From contig NZ_BBWJ01000004.1 of NCBI RefSeq assembly GCF_001463745.1, positions 186,001 to 250,000 of the forward strand: 64,000 nucleotides of DNA, read 5' to 3'. The position numbers and the translations under genes are program-made. Shown here piece by piece: positions 18,947 through 26,055 of this stretch. The stretch is from Aureimonas sp. AU22 (GTDB lineage Bacteria; Pseudomonadota; Alphaproteobacteria; Rhizobiales; Rhizobiaceae). Numbering within the stretch: the stretch's first letter is position 1; every line of letters begins with the position of its first letter. A model generated the notes under the pieces. The model ran no database searches and was not told where the DNA came from. It saw only the letters and a list, made by a program, of their open reading frames with translations.

Positions 18947-19062
18947 TCCATAGGATGCAAAATCGATCAGCGGCGCTGGCTCGCACGGCGACCAGCAACC
19001 TTCGGCGCCTGCGACCGGGTCTTGGTCCTCTTCGAACTGATCGGGCCCACGAGAGCGGATGC

Positions 19063-19599
19063 CTAGAGATCGGCTGCGTTCGTCGCCACGCCATTCGTTT
19101 GAAGCCGCGCCAGGCTGTCACCGAAGACCCCAAGACTTAGTCCGAGCAGCCCGATATCCTTGATCAGGAACTGGCCGGTCGCGTTGATCCAGGGAAAGCC
19201 ACCGACCGTGTCCTCCCAGATCGGAACGGTGAGGAGAATGGATACGGTCGTGACGAAGGTCAGCGCGGCCAGCGCACCGCCGACGATCCCGGCCCGCGGC
19301 GACCGGATCGAGAGAACCAGGAGACCGGCGGTGGCGATCTCGACCAAGCCCAGCAGCGCCGACGTGCCCGTCGCGCCGAAGACGACGTAAAGCCATGCAA
19401 GCCAGGGCGTCGCGGTGATGAGGGGGCGCAGCGCCTCGACCTCGAACGGGGTGAACTTCACGATGCCGATCAGGAAGAGTGGCAGAACGAGCCCCGCCAA
19501 CCCAATCGCTCGCCCGACGGCTACAATCCGAGGCGCAGGTGCTCGGCGTTCGAGCGCGAGAAACGCGTTGTCGAAGGCGGAAAGGGGACGGGGTTGCAT
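19063..19599 (-). CDS. YkgB-family (DUF417) inner-membrane protein
   Basis: 178 residues from ATG 19599, with GGAG upstream; the longer frame to 19665 would run through the operator. Four membrane segments; family features LVLPLFLIGIVKFTPFEVEALRPLITATPWLAWLYVVFG and GGFPWINATGQFLIKDIGLLG are clear. E. coli YkgB is RclC of the reactive-chlorine-resistance operon, so a role in oxidant defence fits the adjacent methionine-sulfoxide-repair genes. Divergent from the MarR gene. Confidence 0.88.
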   Translation of the reverse strand: MQPRPLSAFDNAFLALERRAPAPRIVAVGRAIGLAGLVLPLFLIGIVKFTPFEVEALRPLITATPWLAWLYVVFGATGTSALLGLVEIATAGLLVLSIRSPRAGIVGGALAALTFVTTVSILLTVPIWEDTVGGFPWINATGQFLIKDIGLLGLSLGVFGDSLARLQTNGVATNAADL

Positions 19600-19613
19600 G
19601 GCTCGCTCCGATG

Positions 19614-19666
19614 TATGCGTGACGCATATAATCAGATCGAATTGATCTCTATGCGTCAAGCACATA
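19614..19666. promoter_or_regulatory. two MarR-type operator sites in the divergent promoter
   Basis: TATGCGT-G-ACGCATA at 19614-19628 is a perfect 15-bp inverted repeat. A second, looser copy, TATGCGTCAAGCACATA, lies at 19650-19666, 10 bp before the MarR start, and AGATC-N5-GATCT at 19635-19649 fills the gap. The shared half-site TATGCGT points to two dimers of the adjacent MarR regulator. Confidence 0.65.
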
Positions 19667-19676
19667 TTTTGAGGTC

Positions 19677-20189
19677 ATGACCGAACGACGGACCGAGAAC
19701 ATCGTCGGAGCCCTGGCTCTGGCCTTCAGCGACATGCTTCTGCACGGCACCGCCGCAGAGGCCCCCGAGCCTGGTCAGGCCGCTGCCGCAATCGCGCTGC
19801 TCCGCCATGAGCCCGGCATGCCGATCGAGCGAATGCGGCAGGCGCTGGGGCTATCGCATCCCGGAACCGTCCGTCTCATCGACCGACTGGTTGCCAGCGG
19901 ACTGGTCGAGCGCCGTCCCGGCGTTCACGATCGCCGCTCCGTCGCCGTGCATCTGACCGATGTGGGAGAACGAACCTGCACGCGTATCCTCGAAGCCCGC
20001 GGGGATCGCCTGGCACGAGCGCTGGCGGTTCTGGATCCGGCGGAGCTCGAGACGTTTTCCCGGCTCACCGAGAAGCTGCTTGCGGCGTTCGTCGAGGACG
20101 CTCGGCACGCCTATGCCGTATGCCGCCTGTGTGACGCGGACGTCTGCGTCGACTGCCCCGTGGAAAAGGCTGTGAACGCAACGGCCTGA
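19677..20189 (+). CDS. MarR-family regulator with C-terminal Cys4 cluster
   Basis: 170 residues; GAGG precedes the ATG. Winged helix at about 49-100 (PIERMRQALGLSHPGTVRLIDRLVASGLVERRPGVHDRRSVAVHLTDVG). The C-terminal tail has C149-x2-C152-x4-C157-x2-C160 (CRLCDADVCVDCPVE), an arrangement suited to metal binding or thiol oxidation. With YkgB divergent, an oxidant-sensing repressor is the natural reading (inference). Confidence 0.88.
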   Translation: MTERRTENIVGALALAFSDMLLHGTAAEAPEPGQAAAAIALLRHEPGMPIERMRQALGLSHPGTVRLIDRLVASGLVERRPGVHDRRSVAVHLTDVGERTCTRILEARGDRLARALAVLDPAELETFSRLTEKLLAAFVEDARHAYAVCRLCDADVCVDCPVEKAVNATA

Positions 20190-20289
20190 CCGAGGCTCGA
20201 GGGTCCCCGTCCGTCGCGGCCCGTCGGCGTCTGGGCATCCGCACCTCGCGAGCATGGTCCGCGGACGCTGCGATCTTTTACGGTCCGCT

Positions 20290-20315
20290 GTAACGTCGGG
20301 CGGTGTCGCCGCGTA
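20290..20315 (+). promoter_or_regulatory. ECF-type promoter upstream of the DUF1223 gene
   Basis: GTAACG at 20290-20295, a 16-bp spacer, then CGTA at 20312-20315, 58 bp before the DUF1223 start. The same hexamer, spacing and tetramer occur at 23293-23318 before msrB. It resembles the GTAACC-N16-CGAA motif I recall for Caulobacter sigma-F. Confidence 0.65.
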
Positions 20316-20372
20316 GACACTCCAGACGCCGCCGTCACCGCCGGTGACACAGCGATCGTCGGGGAGAGTCCG

Positions 20373-21098
20373 ATGACGTCATCCACACATACGACGTGGC
20401 CGTGGCCAGGGAGCCAAGCGTTCGTCAAGCTGGCGACACTTCTGGGTGCGGGTCTCATGGCTCTTCCCGCGATGGCTGCCAGCCGTCCCGTCACCGTCGT
20501 GGAACTCTTCACCAGTCAGGGATGCAGTTCCGTGCCGCCGGCGAACCGCAACGTCATGGCGGTGATGAAGGCGCCCGACGTCCTGCCCCTCAGCTTCAGC
20601 GTCACCTACTGGGATCACCTCGGCTGGAAGGACACGTTCGGGTCGGAGGCCTTCACGGCGCGCCAGCGCGACTACGAGGCAGGCCTCGGGCGAGACGGGC
20701 CGTTCACGCCGCAAGTGGTCGTCAACGGCGCCGGCGACACCGTGGGCAACAGGCTGGATCCGTTGCGGTCGATGATCGGCCAGGCCAAGCCACCCGCCGT
20801 GGTGCCGATCGACATTACGATGAACGTCGTCAGGATCGGCCGCGGCATGGCTCCGGCGTCCGGCGCCGATGTCTGGTTCGTCCGCTACAAGCCCGGCGTG
20901 CAGACCGTCGCGATCGAACGGGGCGAGAACGCCGGCACCACCTTGCCGGTCCCGAACGTCGTGACCGAAATCCGCAACGTCGGCCGCTGGCTCGGCGTCG
21001 AAATGTCCTTCACGGGCCCGCCCGTCGAGGACGGATTGCGGACCGCCATCATCGTCCAGAAGCCCGGCGGGCCGATCCTCTCGGCCGTGACGGACTGA
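20373..21098 (+). CDS. DUF1223 thioredoxin-like exported protein
   Basis: 241 residues; GGGGAGAG precedes the ATG. Signal peptide (LATLLGAGLMALPAMAA). The DUF1223 opening VVELFTSQGCSSVPPANRN is present, but the second Cys of the usual CSSC is V54, so only C51 remains. A disulfide reductase role is therefore unlikely; a thiol-binding or structural role is possible. It is the first gene after a predicted ECF promoter. Confidence 0.87.
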   Translation: MTSSTHTTWPWPGSQAFVKLATLLGAGLMALPAMAASRPVTVVELFTSQGCSSVPPANRNVMAVMKAPDVLPLSFSVTYWDHLGWKDTFGSEAFTARQRDYEAGLGRDGPFTPQVVVNGAGDTVGNRLDPLRSMIGQAKPPAVVPIDITMNVVRIGRGMAPASGADVWFVRYKPGVQTVAIERGENAGTTLPVPNVVTEIRNVGRWLGVEMSFTGPPVEDGLRTAIIVQKPGGPILSAVTD

Positions 21099-21245
21099 CC
21101 CTTTCATCGGGCGCATCGAAACACTCGAGCGGCGCGGCGTGATCCGCGCGGCCTCGACGAAGTGCGCCCCTTCCATGCCGCGTCCGATGGCCGGCTCAAC
21201 CGGAAGCGCCCCACGGGGTCCGCTTCCCCATCCCCGGAGAAACGC

Positions 21246-21569
21246 ATGATCCATTCCCTCGTTCGCAGCGCTCTGCCGCTCGGCGCCGTCCTGTTCGCGG
21301 TCACGGCCGGTCTCGTGCCGGCGGCGTTCGCTGAGGATGCCATGAAGCCGCATGCGGAAGACACCATGAAACCCGATGCCATGACGCCGGATGCGATGAA
21401 GGCCGACGCCATGGCCCCCGATGCGATGGCCCCCGATGCGATGAAGCCCGCCGATGCCATGAACGCCGACGCGATGAAGCCCGACGCCATGGCTCCGGAC
21501 GCCATGAAGGCCGACGCCATGGCTCCCGATGCGATGGCCCCGGCCCCCGCGAAGCCGAAGACGAAGTAG
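21246..21569 (+). CDS. MXKDX-type pentapeptide-repeat exported protein
   Basis: 107 residues; GGAGA lies 5 bp upstream of ATG 21246. Signal peptide ending PAAFA, then about 15 copies of a five-residue unit DAM(K/A/T)(P/A), with Met at a fixed position in every unit and a short PAPAKPKTK tail. It resembles the family named for MXKDX repeats. So much exposed methionine next to methionine-sulfoxide reductases suggests an oxidant sink or a reductase substrate (inference). Confidence 0.8.
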   Translation: MIHSLVRSALPLGAVLFAVTAGLVPAAFAEDAMKPHAEDTMKPDAMTPDAMKADAMAPDAMAPDAMKPADAMNADAMKPDAMAPDAMKADAMAPDAMAPAPAKPKTK

Positions 21570-21582
21570 GCGCTTCGATCCG

Positions 21583-21610
21583 AGCGCCCGGGCGGCTGCG
21601 TCCGGGCGCT
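21583..21610 (+). terminator. hairpin after the Met-repeat gene
   Basis: AGCGCCCGG (21583-21591) pairs perfectly with CCGGGCGCT (21602-21610), 13 bp after the stop and 24 bp before the cytochrome gene. Without a T tract it may be a partial terminator or an mRNA 3' stabiliser that sets a high level for the repeat protein. Confidence 0.45.
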
Positions 21611-21633
21611 TCATCACGAGACAGGGGCGGGCC

Positions 21634-22485
21634 ATGACCGACACCGGATCGCACATCGAGCAGGGAGCCGCCGCCAGAGCGCGGCAGGAGCCGCCGACCA
21701 TCGTTTTGCGGCACCGCTGGCCGACCCGCCTCTGGCATTGGGTCAACGTCGTGACGCTCCTCGTCATGCTGATGAGCGGGCTCACCATCTTCAACGCCCA
21801 TCCCCGCCTCTACTGGGGCGCCTATGGGGCGAACCCGGACCAGGCGTGGCTGCAGATCGGGGCGACGGATGACGGCGGCTATCTTCGCATCGGCAGTCTC
21901 TCCGTCGAGACCACCGGCGTGCTCGGGCGCTGGACGAACGCCGCGGGCGGCGAGGTCACCCGCGCCTTTCCCTACTGGGCGACGATCCCGTCGAGCTACA
22001 ACCTCGCGGTCGCGCGACACTGGCACCTCTTCTTCGCCTGGATCTTCGCAGGCGGTCTTCTGCTCTACGGGCTCTGGAGTCTCGCGGCCCGGCACCTGAC
22101 ACGCGATCTCCTGCCGACGCGAGCGGAACTCGCTCCCGCGCACATCCTTCGCGACATCGGCCAGCATGCGCGACTTCGCTTTCCCAAGGGCGAGGCCGCC
22201 CGGCGCTACAACGTCCTGCAGAAGCTGGCCTATTGCGGCGTTCTCCTGGTCCTCCTGCCGGCGATCGTGCTGACGGGCCTGACCATGTCCCCCGCGATGA
22301 ACGCCACCTGGCCCTGGCTTCTCGATCTCTTCGGCGGACGGCAGTCCGCGCGCTCCATCCATTTCATCGCGGCGGCATTCGTCGTCGCTTTCATCCTCGT
22401 CCATGTCGCGATGGTCGTCCTCGCGGGCCCGATCAACGAGGTGCGCTCGATGATCACCGGGCGCTACCGTCTCCCGAAGGAATAG
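21634..22485 (+). CDS. cytochrome b561-type membrane protein
   Basis: 283 residues from ATG 21634, preceded by GGGGCGG. Four to five membrane helices with His in helix 1 (RLWHWVNVVTLLVMLMSG), helix 2 (VARHWHLFFAWIFAGG) and the last helix (IHFIAAAFVVAFILVHVAMVV), the ligands of a di-haem b-type cytochrome. Directly followed by a periplasmic molybdenum oxidoreductase, which it probably supplies with quinol electrons, an arrangement analogous to MsrQ-MsrP. Confidence 0.87.
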   Translation: MTDTGSHIEQGAAARARQEPPTIVLRHRWPTRLWHWVNVVTLLVMLMSGLTIFNAHPRLYWGAYGANPDQAWLQIGATDDGGYLRIGSLSVETTGVLGRWTNAAGGEVTRAFPYWATIPSSYNLAVARHWHLFFAWIFAGGLLLYGLWSLAARHLTRDLLPTRAELAPAHILRDIGQHARLRFPKGEAARRYNVLQKLAYCGVLLVLLPAIVLTGLTMSPAMNATWPWLLDLFGGRQSARSIHFIAAAFVVAFILVHVAMVVLAGPINEVRSMITGRYRLPKE

Positions 22486-22489
22486 CCCG

Positions 22490-23257
22490 ATGGTTCTCAG
22501 ACCCACGCGCCGCGGCTTCATGACGGGCATCCTCGCCGGCGGCGCCCCGCTCGTCCTGACCGGCTGCGACGTCTTCGGCCTCGCGCAGTCTCCGGCCGTC
22601 TCCGAGGCGCTCGGCTCCGCCGACGGCCTCGCTCGGCGCGTGCATCGGCTGCTCGGCGGCGACGTCCTCGCCCCGGAGTTCGAGGCGGCCGAGATGTCGC
22701 CCGTCTTCCGCACCAACGGCAACACCATGCCCTCGAGCCCGATCTATCGAGCGCTTGCGAACGGCGGCTTCAAAGGCTGGTCGCTCGCCATAGACGGGCT
22801 GGTCGAACAACCCAGGCGCTTCAGCCTCGCCGAGATCATGGCGATGCCCTCGCGAACCCAGATCACGCGGCATGACTGCGTCGAGGGCTGGAGCGCCATC
22901 GGTCAGTGGACGGGCGTGCCGCTCGGGCGGCTCCTCGGCGAGGCCGGGCTGCGGCCGGCCGCGCGCTACGTCGTCTTCCACTGCGCCGACGATTTCGACG
23001 GCTCCCCCTACTACGAGAGCATCGACCTTGCCGAGGCGCATCATCCGCAGACGATCCTTGCCTACGCTATGAACGGAGCCCCGCTGCCGATCGGCCACGG
23101 CGCACCGTTGCGCCTTCGCGTCGAGCGCCAGCTCGGATACAAGCAGGCCAAGTACGTGATGCGGCTCGAGATCGTCGCCAGCCTTGCCGGCATCGGTGGG
23201 GGCAAAGGGGGCTACTGGGAGGATGCGATCGGCTACGACTGGTATGCCGGGATCTGA
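22490..23257 (+). CDS. molybdopterin-dependent oxidoreductase, MsrP/sulfite-oxidase fold
   Basis: 255 residues, 4 bp after the cytochrome. Twin-arginine signal (PTRRGFMTG) followed by LVLTGC, a lipobox that would make it a Tat-exported lipoprotein anchored at C26. The molybdenum-ligating cysteine is C130 in RHDCVEGWSAIGQW. Other conserved pieces are FHCADDFDGSPYYESIDL and GAPLRLRVERQLGYKQAKYV. Candidate periplasmic protein-methionine-sulfoxide reductase with the cytochrome as partner; substrate inferred from neighbours only. Confidence 0.88.
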   Translation: MVLRPTRRGFMTGILAGGAPLVLTGCDVFGLAQSPAVSEALGSADGLARRVHRLLGGDVLAPEFEAAEMSPVFRTNGNTMPSSPIYRALANGGFKGWSLAIDGLVEQPRRFSLAEIMAMPSRTQITRHDCVEGWSAIGQWTGVPLGRLLGEAGLRPAARYVVFHCADDFDGSPYYESIDLAEAHHPQTILAYAMNGAPLPIGHGAPLRLRVERQLGYKQAKYVMRLEIVASLAGIGGGKGGYWEDAIGYDWYAGI

Positions 23258-23292
23258 TCTGCGCAAACTCCCCGAAAAAACCGCATCGGCAT

Positions 23293-23318
23293 GTAACGAA
23301 GCGCTGGCTCGTTCCGTA
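23293..23318 (+). promoter_or_regulatory. ECF-type promoter upstream of msrB
   Basis: GTAACG at 23293-23298, 16-bp spacer, CGTA at 23315-23318, 33 bp before the msrB start. Same elements and spacing as the promoter at 20290. It would drive msrB, msrA, the sigma factor and nrsF, giving an autoregulated operon. Confidence 0.65.
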
Positions 23319-23350
23319 GCTCGTTCGATGGAACGGGAAGGAACCCCATC

Positions 23351-23845
23351 ATGACGACGCGGCGATCGCTTCTGCGAACAGGAATGACGGCGCTCCTGGC
23401 GGGAGCTGGTCTCGGACGCTTCGGCTCGGCGATCGCGGCTGGCGCCGGCCGCTTCGAGATCACCCGCACCGATGCCGAATGGCGCAAGCTCCTGCGCGGC
23501 GACGTCTACGAGGTGATGCGCCGGTCCGGCACGGAGCGCCCCTTCACCAGCGATCTTCTTCACGAGGTGCGGACGGGAACCTTCACCTGCGCCGGGTGCG
23601 AGCGCGACCTCTTCGCCTCGCATACCAAGTTCGAAAGCGGCACGGGATGGCCGAGCTTCTGGCAACCTTTGCCCGGCAGCGTCCTCACGCAGCGCGACAC
23701 CAGCTTCGGCATGGTGCGCGACGCGGTCGAATGCAGCCGTTGCGGTGGCCATCTCGGTCATGTCTTCGACGACGGCCCGAAGCCGACGGGCCTTCGATAC
23801 TGCATGAACGGCATCGCCCTGCACTTCCGCCCGGCCTCCGCCTGA
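23351..23845 (+). CDS. msrB: peptide-methionine (R)-S-oxide reductase MsrB, exported
   Basis: 164 residues. Twin-arginine leader (TTRRSLLRTG..AIAAG), so it acts in the periplasm. Zinc ligands C80-x2-C83 and C128-x2-C131, substrate motifs SGTGWPSFW and GHLGHVFDDGP, catalytic C151 in RYCMNGIAL. Reduces methionine-R-sulfoxide in proteins. First gene of the operon behind the ECF-type promoter, with msrA next. Confidence 0.93.
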   Translation: MTTRRSLLRTGMTALLAGAGLGRFGSAIAAGAGRFEITRTDAEWRKLLRGDVYEVMRRSGTERPFTSDLLHEVRTGTFTCAGCERDLFASHTKFESGTGWPSFWQPLPGSVLTQRDTSFGMVRDAVECSRCGGHLGHVFDDGPKPTGLRYCMNGIALHFRPASA

Positions 23846-23880
23846 ACGGCGACATCGCCTGCACCGAAAGGATCCACTCC

Positions 23881-24585
23881 ATGAGCCGCTGCATCCTCGC
23901 GCTCGTCGCCCTCGGCGGCCTTGCCGCCTCGCTCTTTGCCGCCGCCGGCTCGGCCGACGCGATCGAGGCCAGCCGGCGCACGCCGGCACCGATCCTGAAA
24001 GCTGAAACCGCGGTGAATCGAGCGGTCCTTGCCGGCGGTTGCTTCTGGGGCGTTCAGGGCGTGTTCCAGCATGTGAAGGGGGTCACGAGCGCGGTGTCCG
24101 GATATGCCGGCGGCGAGCGGTCGACGGCGCGTTACGAAGCCGTCGGCAGTGGCCTGACCGGTCACGCGGAGGCAGTGGAGGTTACGTTCGATCCCGCCGT
24201 CATCACCTACGGCGAGATCCTTCGCATCTACTTCTCCGTCGCGCACGACCCGACGGAGCTGAACCGTCAGGGCCCCGACAGAGGCACGCAGTATCGCTCG
24301 GCGATCTTCCCCGTCGATGCGGCGTAGCGCCGGATCGCGGCGGCCTACGTGAAGCAGCTCGGCGAGGCGAAGATCTACGGCCGGCCGATCGCCACCACGA
24401 TCGAGACGGGCAAGGCCTTCTACGCCGCCGAGGGCTACCACCAGGACTACCTCGCGAGGCACCCGGACGCCCCCTACATCGTCGCGAACGACCTTCCGAA
24501 GATCGGCGATCTCGAACGCCTCTTCCCCGAGCGCTTCCGCGGTGAACCCGTGCTGACCTCGGGGACCGGGACGGCATCCAACTGA
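23881..24585 (+). pseudogene. msrA: peptide-methionine (S)-S-oxide reductase MsrA interrupted by an in-frame TAG
   Basis: Full-length frame of 235 codons with one amber codon at 24325-24327; upstream it encodes 148 residues (signal peptide, then catalytic C54 in AGGCFWGVQG, VSGYAGG, TGHAEAVEV, VAHDPTELNRQGPDRGTQYRSAIF) and downstream the normal MsrA C-terminal third (AAAYVKQLGEAKIYGRP..TGKAFYAAEGYHQDYL). The homologous position usually holds Gln (CAG), so a single C-to-T change explains it. No other lesion is visible, so it is recent, a base-call error, or suppressed. Confidence 0.85.
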
Positions 24586-24634
24586 GAGCCCCCGCACAGG
24601 GTCGGCCGGAAGAACGGGACGCGATCCCTTGACG

Positions 24635-25186
24635 ATGCGCTCGCGCGAAGAGGACTGGTCGGCCTGGATGGCGGCGGCGCTGGAGGGTGACGAGCCTTCC
24701 TACCGCCGCTTCCTCGAGGCCGTGACGCCGCACCTCAGGATGCTCGTGCGGGGGCGCCTGTCCGCCTTCGGCGCAGGCAACCAGGATCTGGAGGACGTCG
24801 TCCAGGAGGCGCTCCTCGCCATCCACCTGAAGCGCGGCACGTGGGATCCCCAGCGCCCGATCGGGCCGTGGATCTCGGCGATCGCGCGCAACAAGCTCGT
24901 CGACGCCCTGCGGCGGCGCGGACATCGCATCCATGTCCCGATCGAGGACGTGGTCGACCTCGTCCCGGACGAGCGCCAGACGACGTCGATGGACGAGCAT
25001 GACGTCGATCGAATGCTCGGCAGCCTGAAACCCGTCCAGCGCGATATCGTCCAGGCCGTCTCGCTCGACGGGACCAGCGTCCGCGACACGGCCGAGCGCC
25101 TGTCGATGACGGAAGGCGCGGTGCGCGTCGCGCTTCACCGGGCGTTGAAGAGCCTTGCGATGCTCTATCGCGGAGGAATGACATGA
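24635..25186 (+). CDS. ECF sigma factor (SigF-like)
   Basis: 183 residues from ATG 24635; a TTG at 24629 is possible. Region 2 at about 20-90 (LEDVVQEALLAIHLKRGTWDPQRPIGPWISAIARNKLVDALRRR) and region 4 at about 125-178 (LKPVQRDIVQAVSLDGTSVRDTAERLSMTEGAVRVALHRALKSL). Overlaps the next gene, an NrsF/DUF1109 membrane anti-sigma, by ATGA. In Caulobacter the SigF-NrsF pair responds to oxidants and metals; the Msr genes upstream fit that regulon. Confidence 0.9.
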   Translation: MRSREEDWSAWMAAALEGDEPSYRRFLEAVTPHLRMLVRGRLSAFGAGNQDLEDVVQEALLAIHLKRGTWDPQRPIGPWISAIARNKLVDALRRRGHRIHVPIEDVVDLVPDERQTTSMDEHDVDRMLGSLKPVQRDIVQAVSLDGTSVRDTAERLSMTEGAVRVALHRALKSLAMLYRGGMT

Positions 25187-25848
25187 TGCCGGACGACGAT
25201 CGCGGTCAAAAGCCGTCCATCGGGACGGACCGGCTCATCCGCATGTTGTCGAAGGACGCGAAGGTTCGGGTCCGTTTCGGCCGGGTCATTGTCCAGGCCG
25301 CCGCCGCCGGCATTCTGGCGGCTGCGATCTCCTACTTCGCCATGCTGCATCCACGGCCCGACCTCGAAGCCGTGTTGCGCACCGCCCGCGTCCTCTTCAA
25401 GTTCATCGTCACGCTCCCGCTGGCCGTCGCCATGATCGGCCTGCTCGACCGCATCGGCCGACCGGCGGCCCCGCTCGGGGCCTGGCCATGGCTTCTGGGC
25501 GGCGTCGCCGCCGTGGTGGCGACCGGCGTCGGCGTCGAACTGGCGATGTCGCCTCCGGCGGAATGGGCGAGCCGCCTCGTCGGCACGAACGCGCGCTACT
25601 GCCTGTTCTTCATCCCGGCGATCGCGATCGGTCCGCTTGTCTGCTTCATCGCGGCGCTTCGCCAGGGAATGCCGTCGCGCCCCGGACTGGCGGGCGCGGC
25701 GGCGGGCGTCGCGTCCGGAGCCATGGCGGCGGCCTTCTATGCCACCCATTGCCCCGACGACAGTCCGCTGTTCGTCGCCACCTGGTACACGCTCGCCATG
25801 GGGATCACGGCAGCCTTCGGCTATCTCGCGGGGCGTCGGTTCCTATGA
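25183..25848 (+). CDS. nrsF: NrsF/DUF1109 membrane anti-sigma factor
   Basis: 221 residues, six predicted membrane helices after a cytoplasmic N-terminus. The family motif THCPDDSPLFVATWYTLAMG is present with C190; further Cys are C140 and C154. In the Caulobacter homologue conserved cysteines are needed for signal response. Translationally coupled to the sigma gene, which it holds inactive at the membrane. Confidence 0.9.
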   Translation: MMPDDDRGQKPSIGTDRLIRMLSKDAKVRVRFGRVIVQAAAAGILAAAISYFAMLHPRPDLEAVLRTARVLFKFIVTLPLAVAMIGLLDRIGRPAAPLGAWPWLLGGVAAVVATGVGVELAMSPPAEWASRLVGTNARYCLFFIPAIAIGPLVCFIAALRQGMPSRPGLAGAAAGVASGAMAAAFYATHCPDDSPLFVATWYTLAMGITAAFGYLAGRRFL

Positions 25849-26055
25849 TTCCGGGCGAGTCGTCGGGTCGGAAACGGCCCTCGCATCGATCACCCTGGTA
25901 TGAACCGGCGAACGCCGTCGCTCGACCGCGGAGGCGCCGCCACGAGGCCACTGGTACGGGTGGCCTCATCCGCGCCATCATGCGGTGCCGGATCGCTCGT
26001 CTGGCGGGGCGAGGGCCGCGGCCAGTCGATGCCGCCGGTGCGATCAGCTCGGGAC

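Noticed and set aside
21340-21540. Simple tandem DNA repeat
   Set aside because: The repetition follows codons of an exported repeat protein with signal peptide and ribosome site, so it is coding, not a satellite.
24325-24327. TAG in msrA as a recoded (pyrrolysine) codon
   Set aside because: There is no pyrrolysine machinery expected in this group and the site is not an active-site position; a CAG-to-TAG change is simpler.
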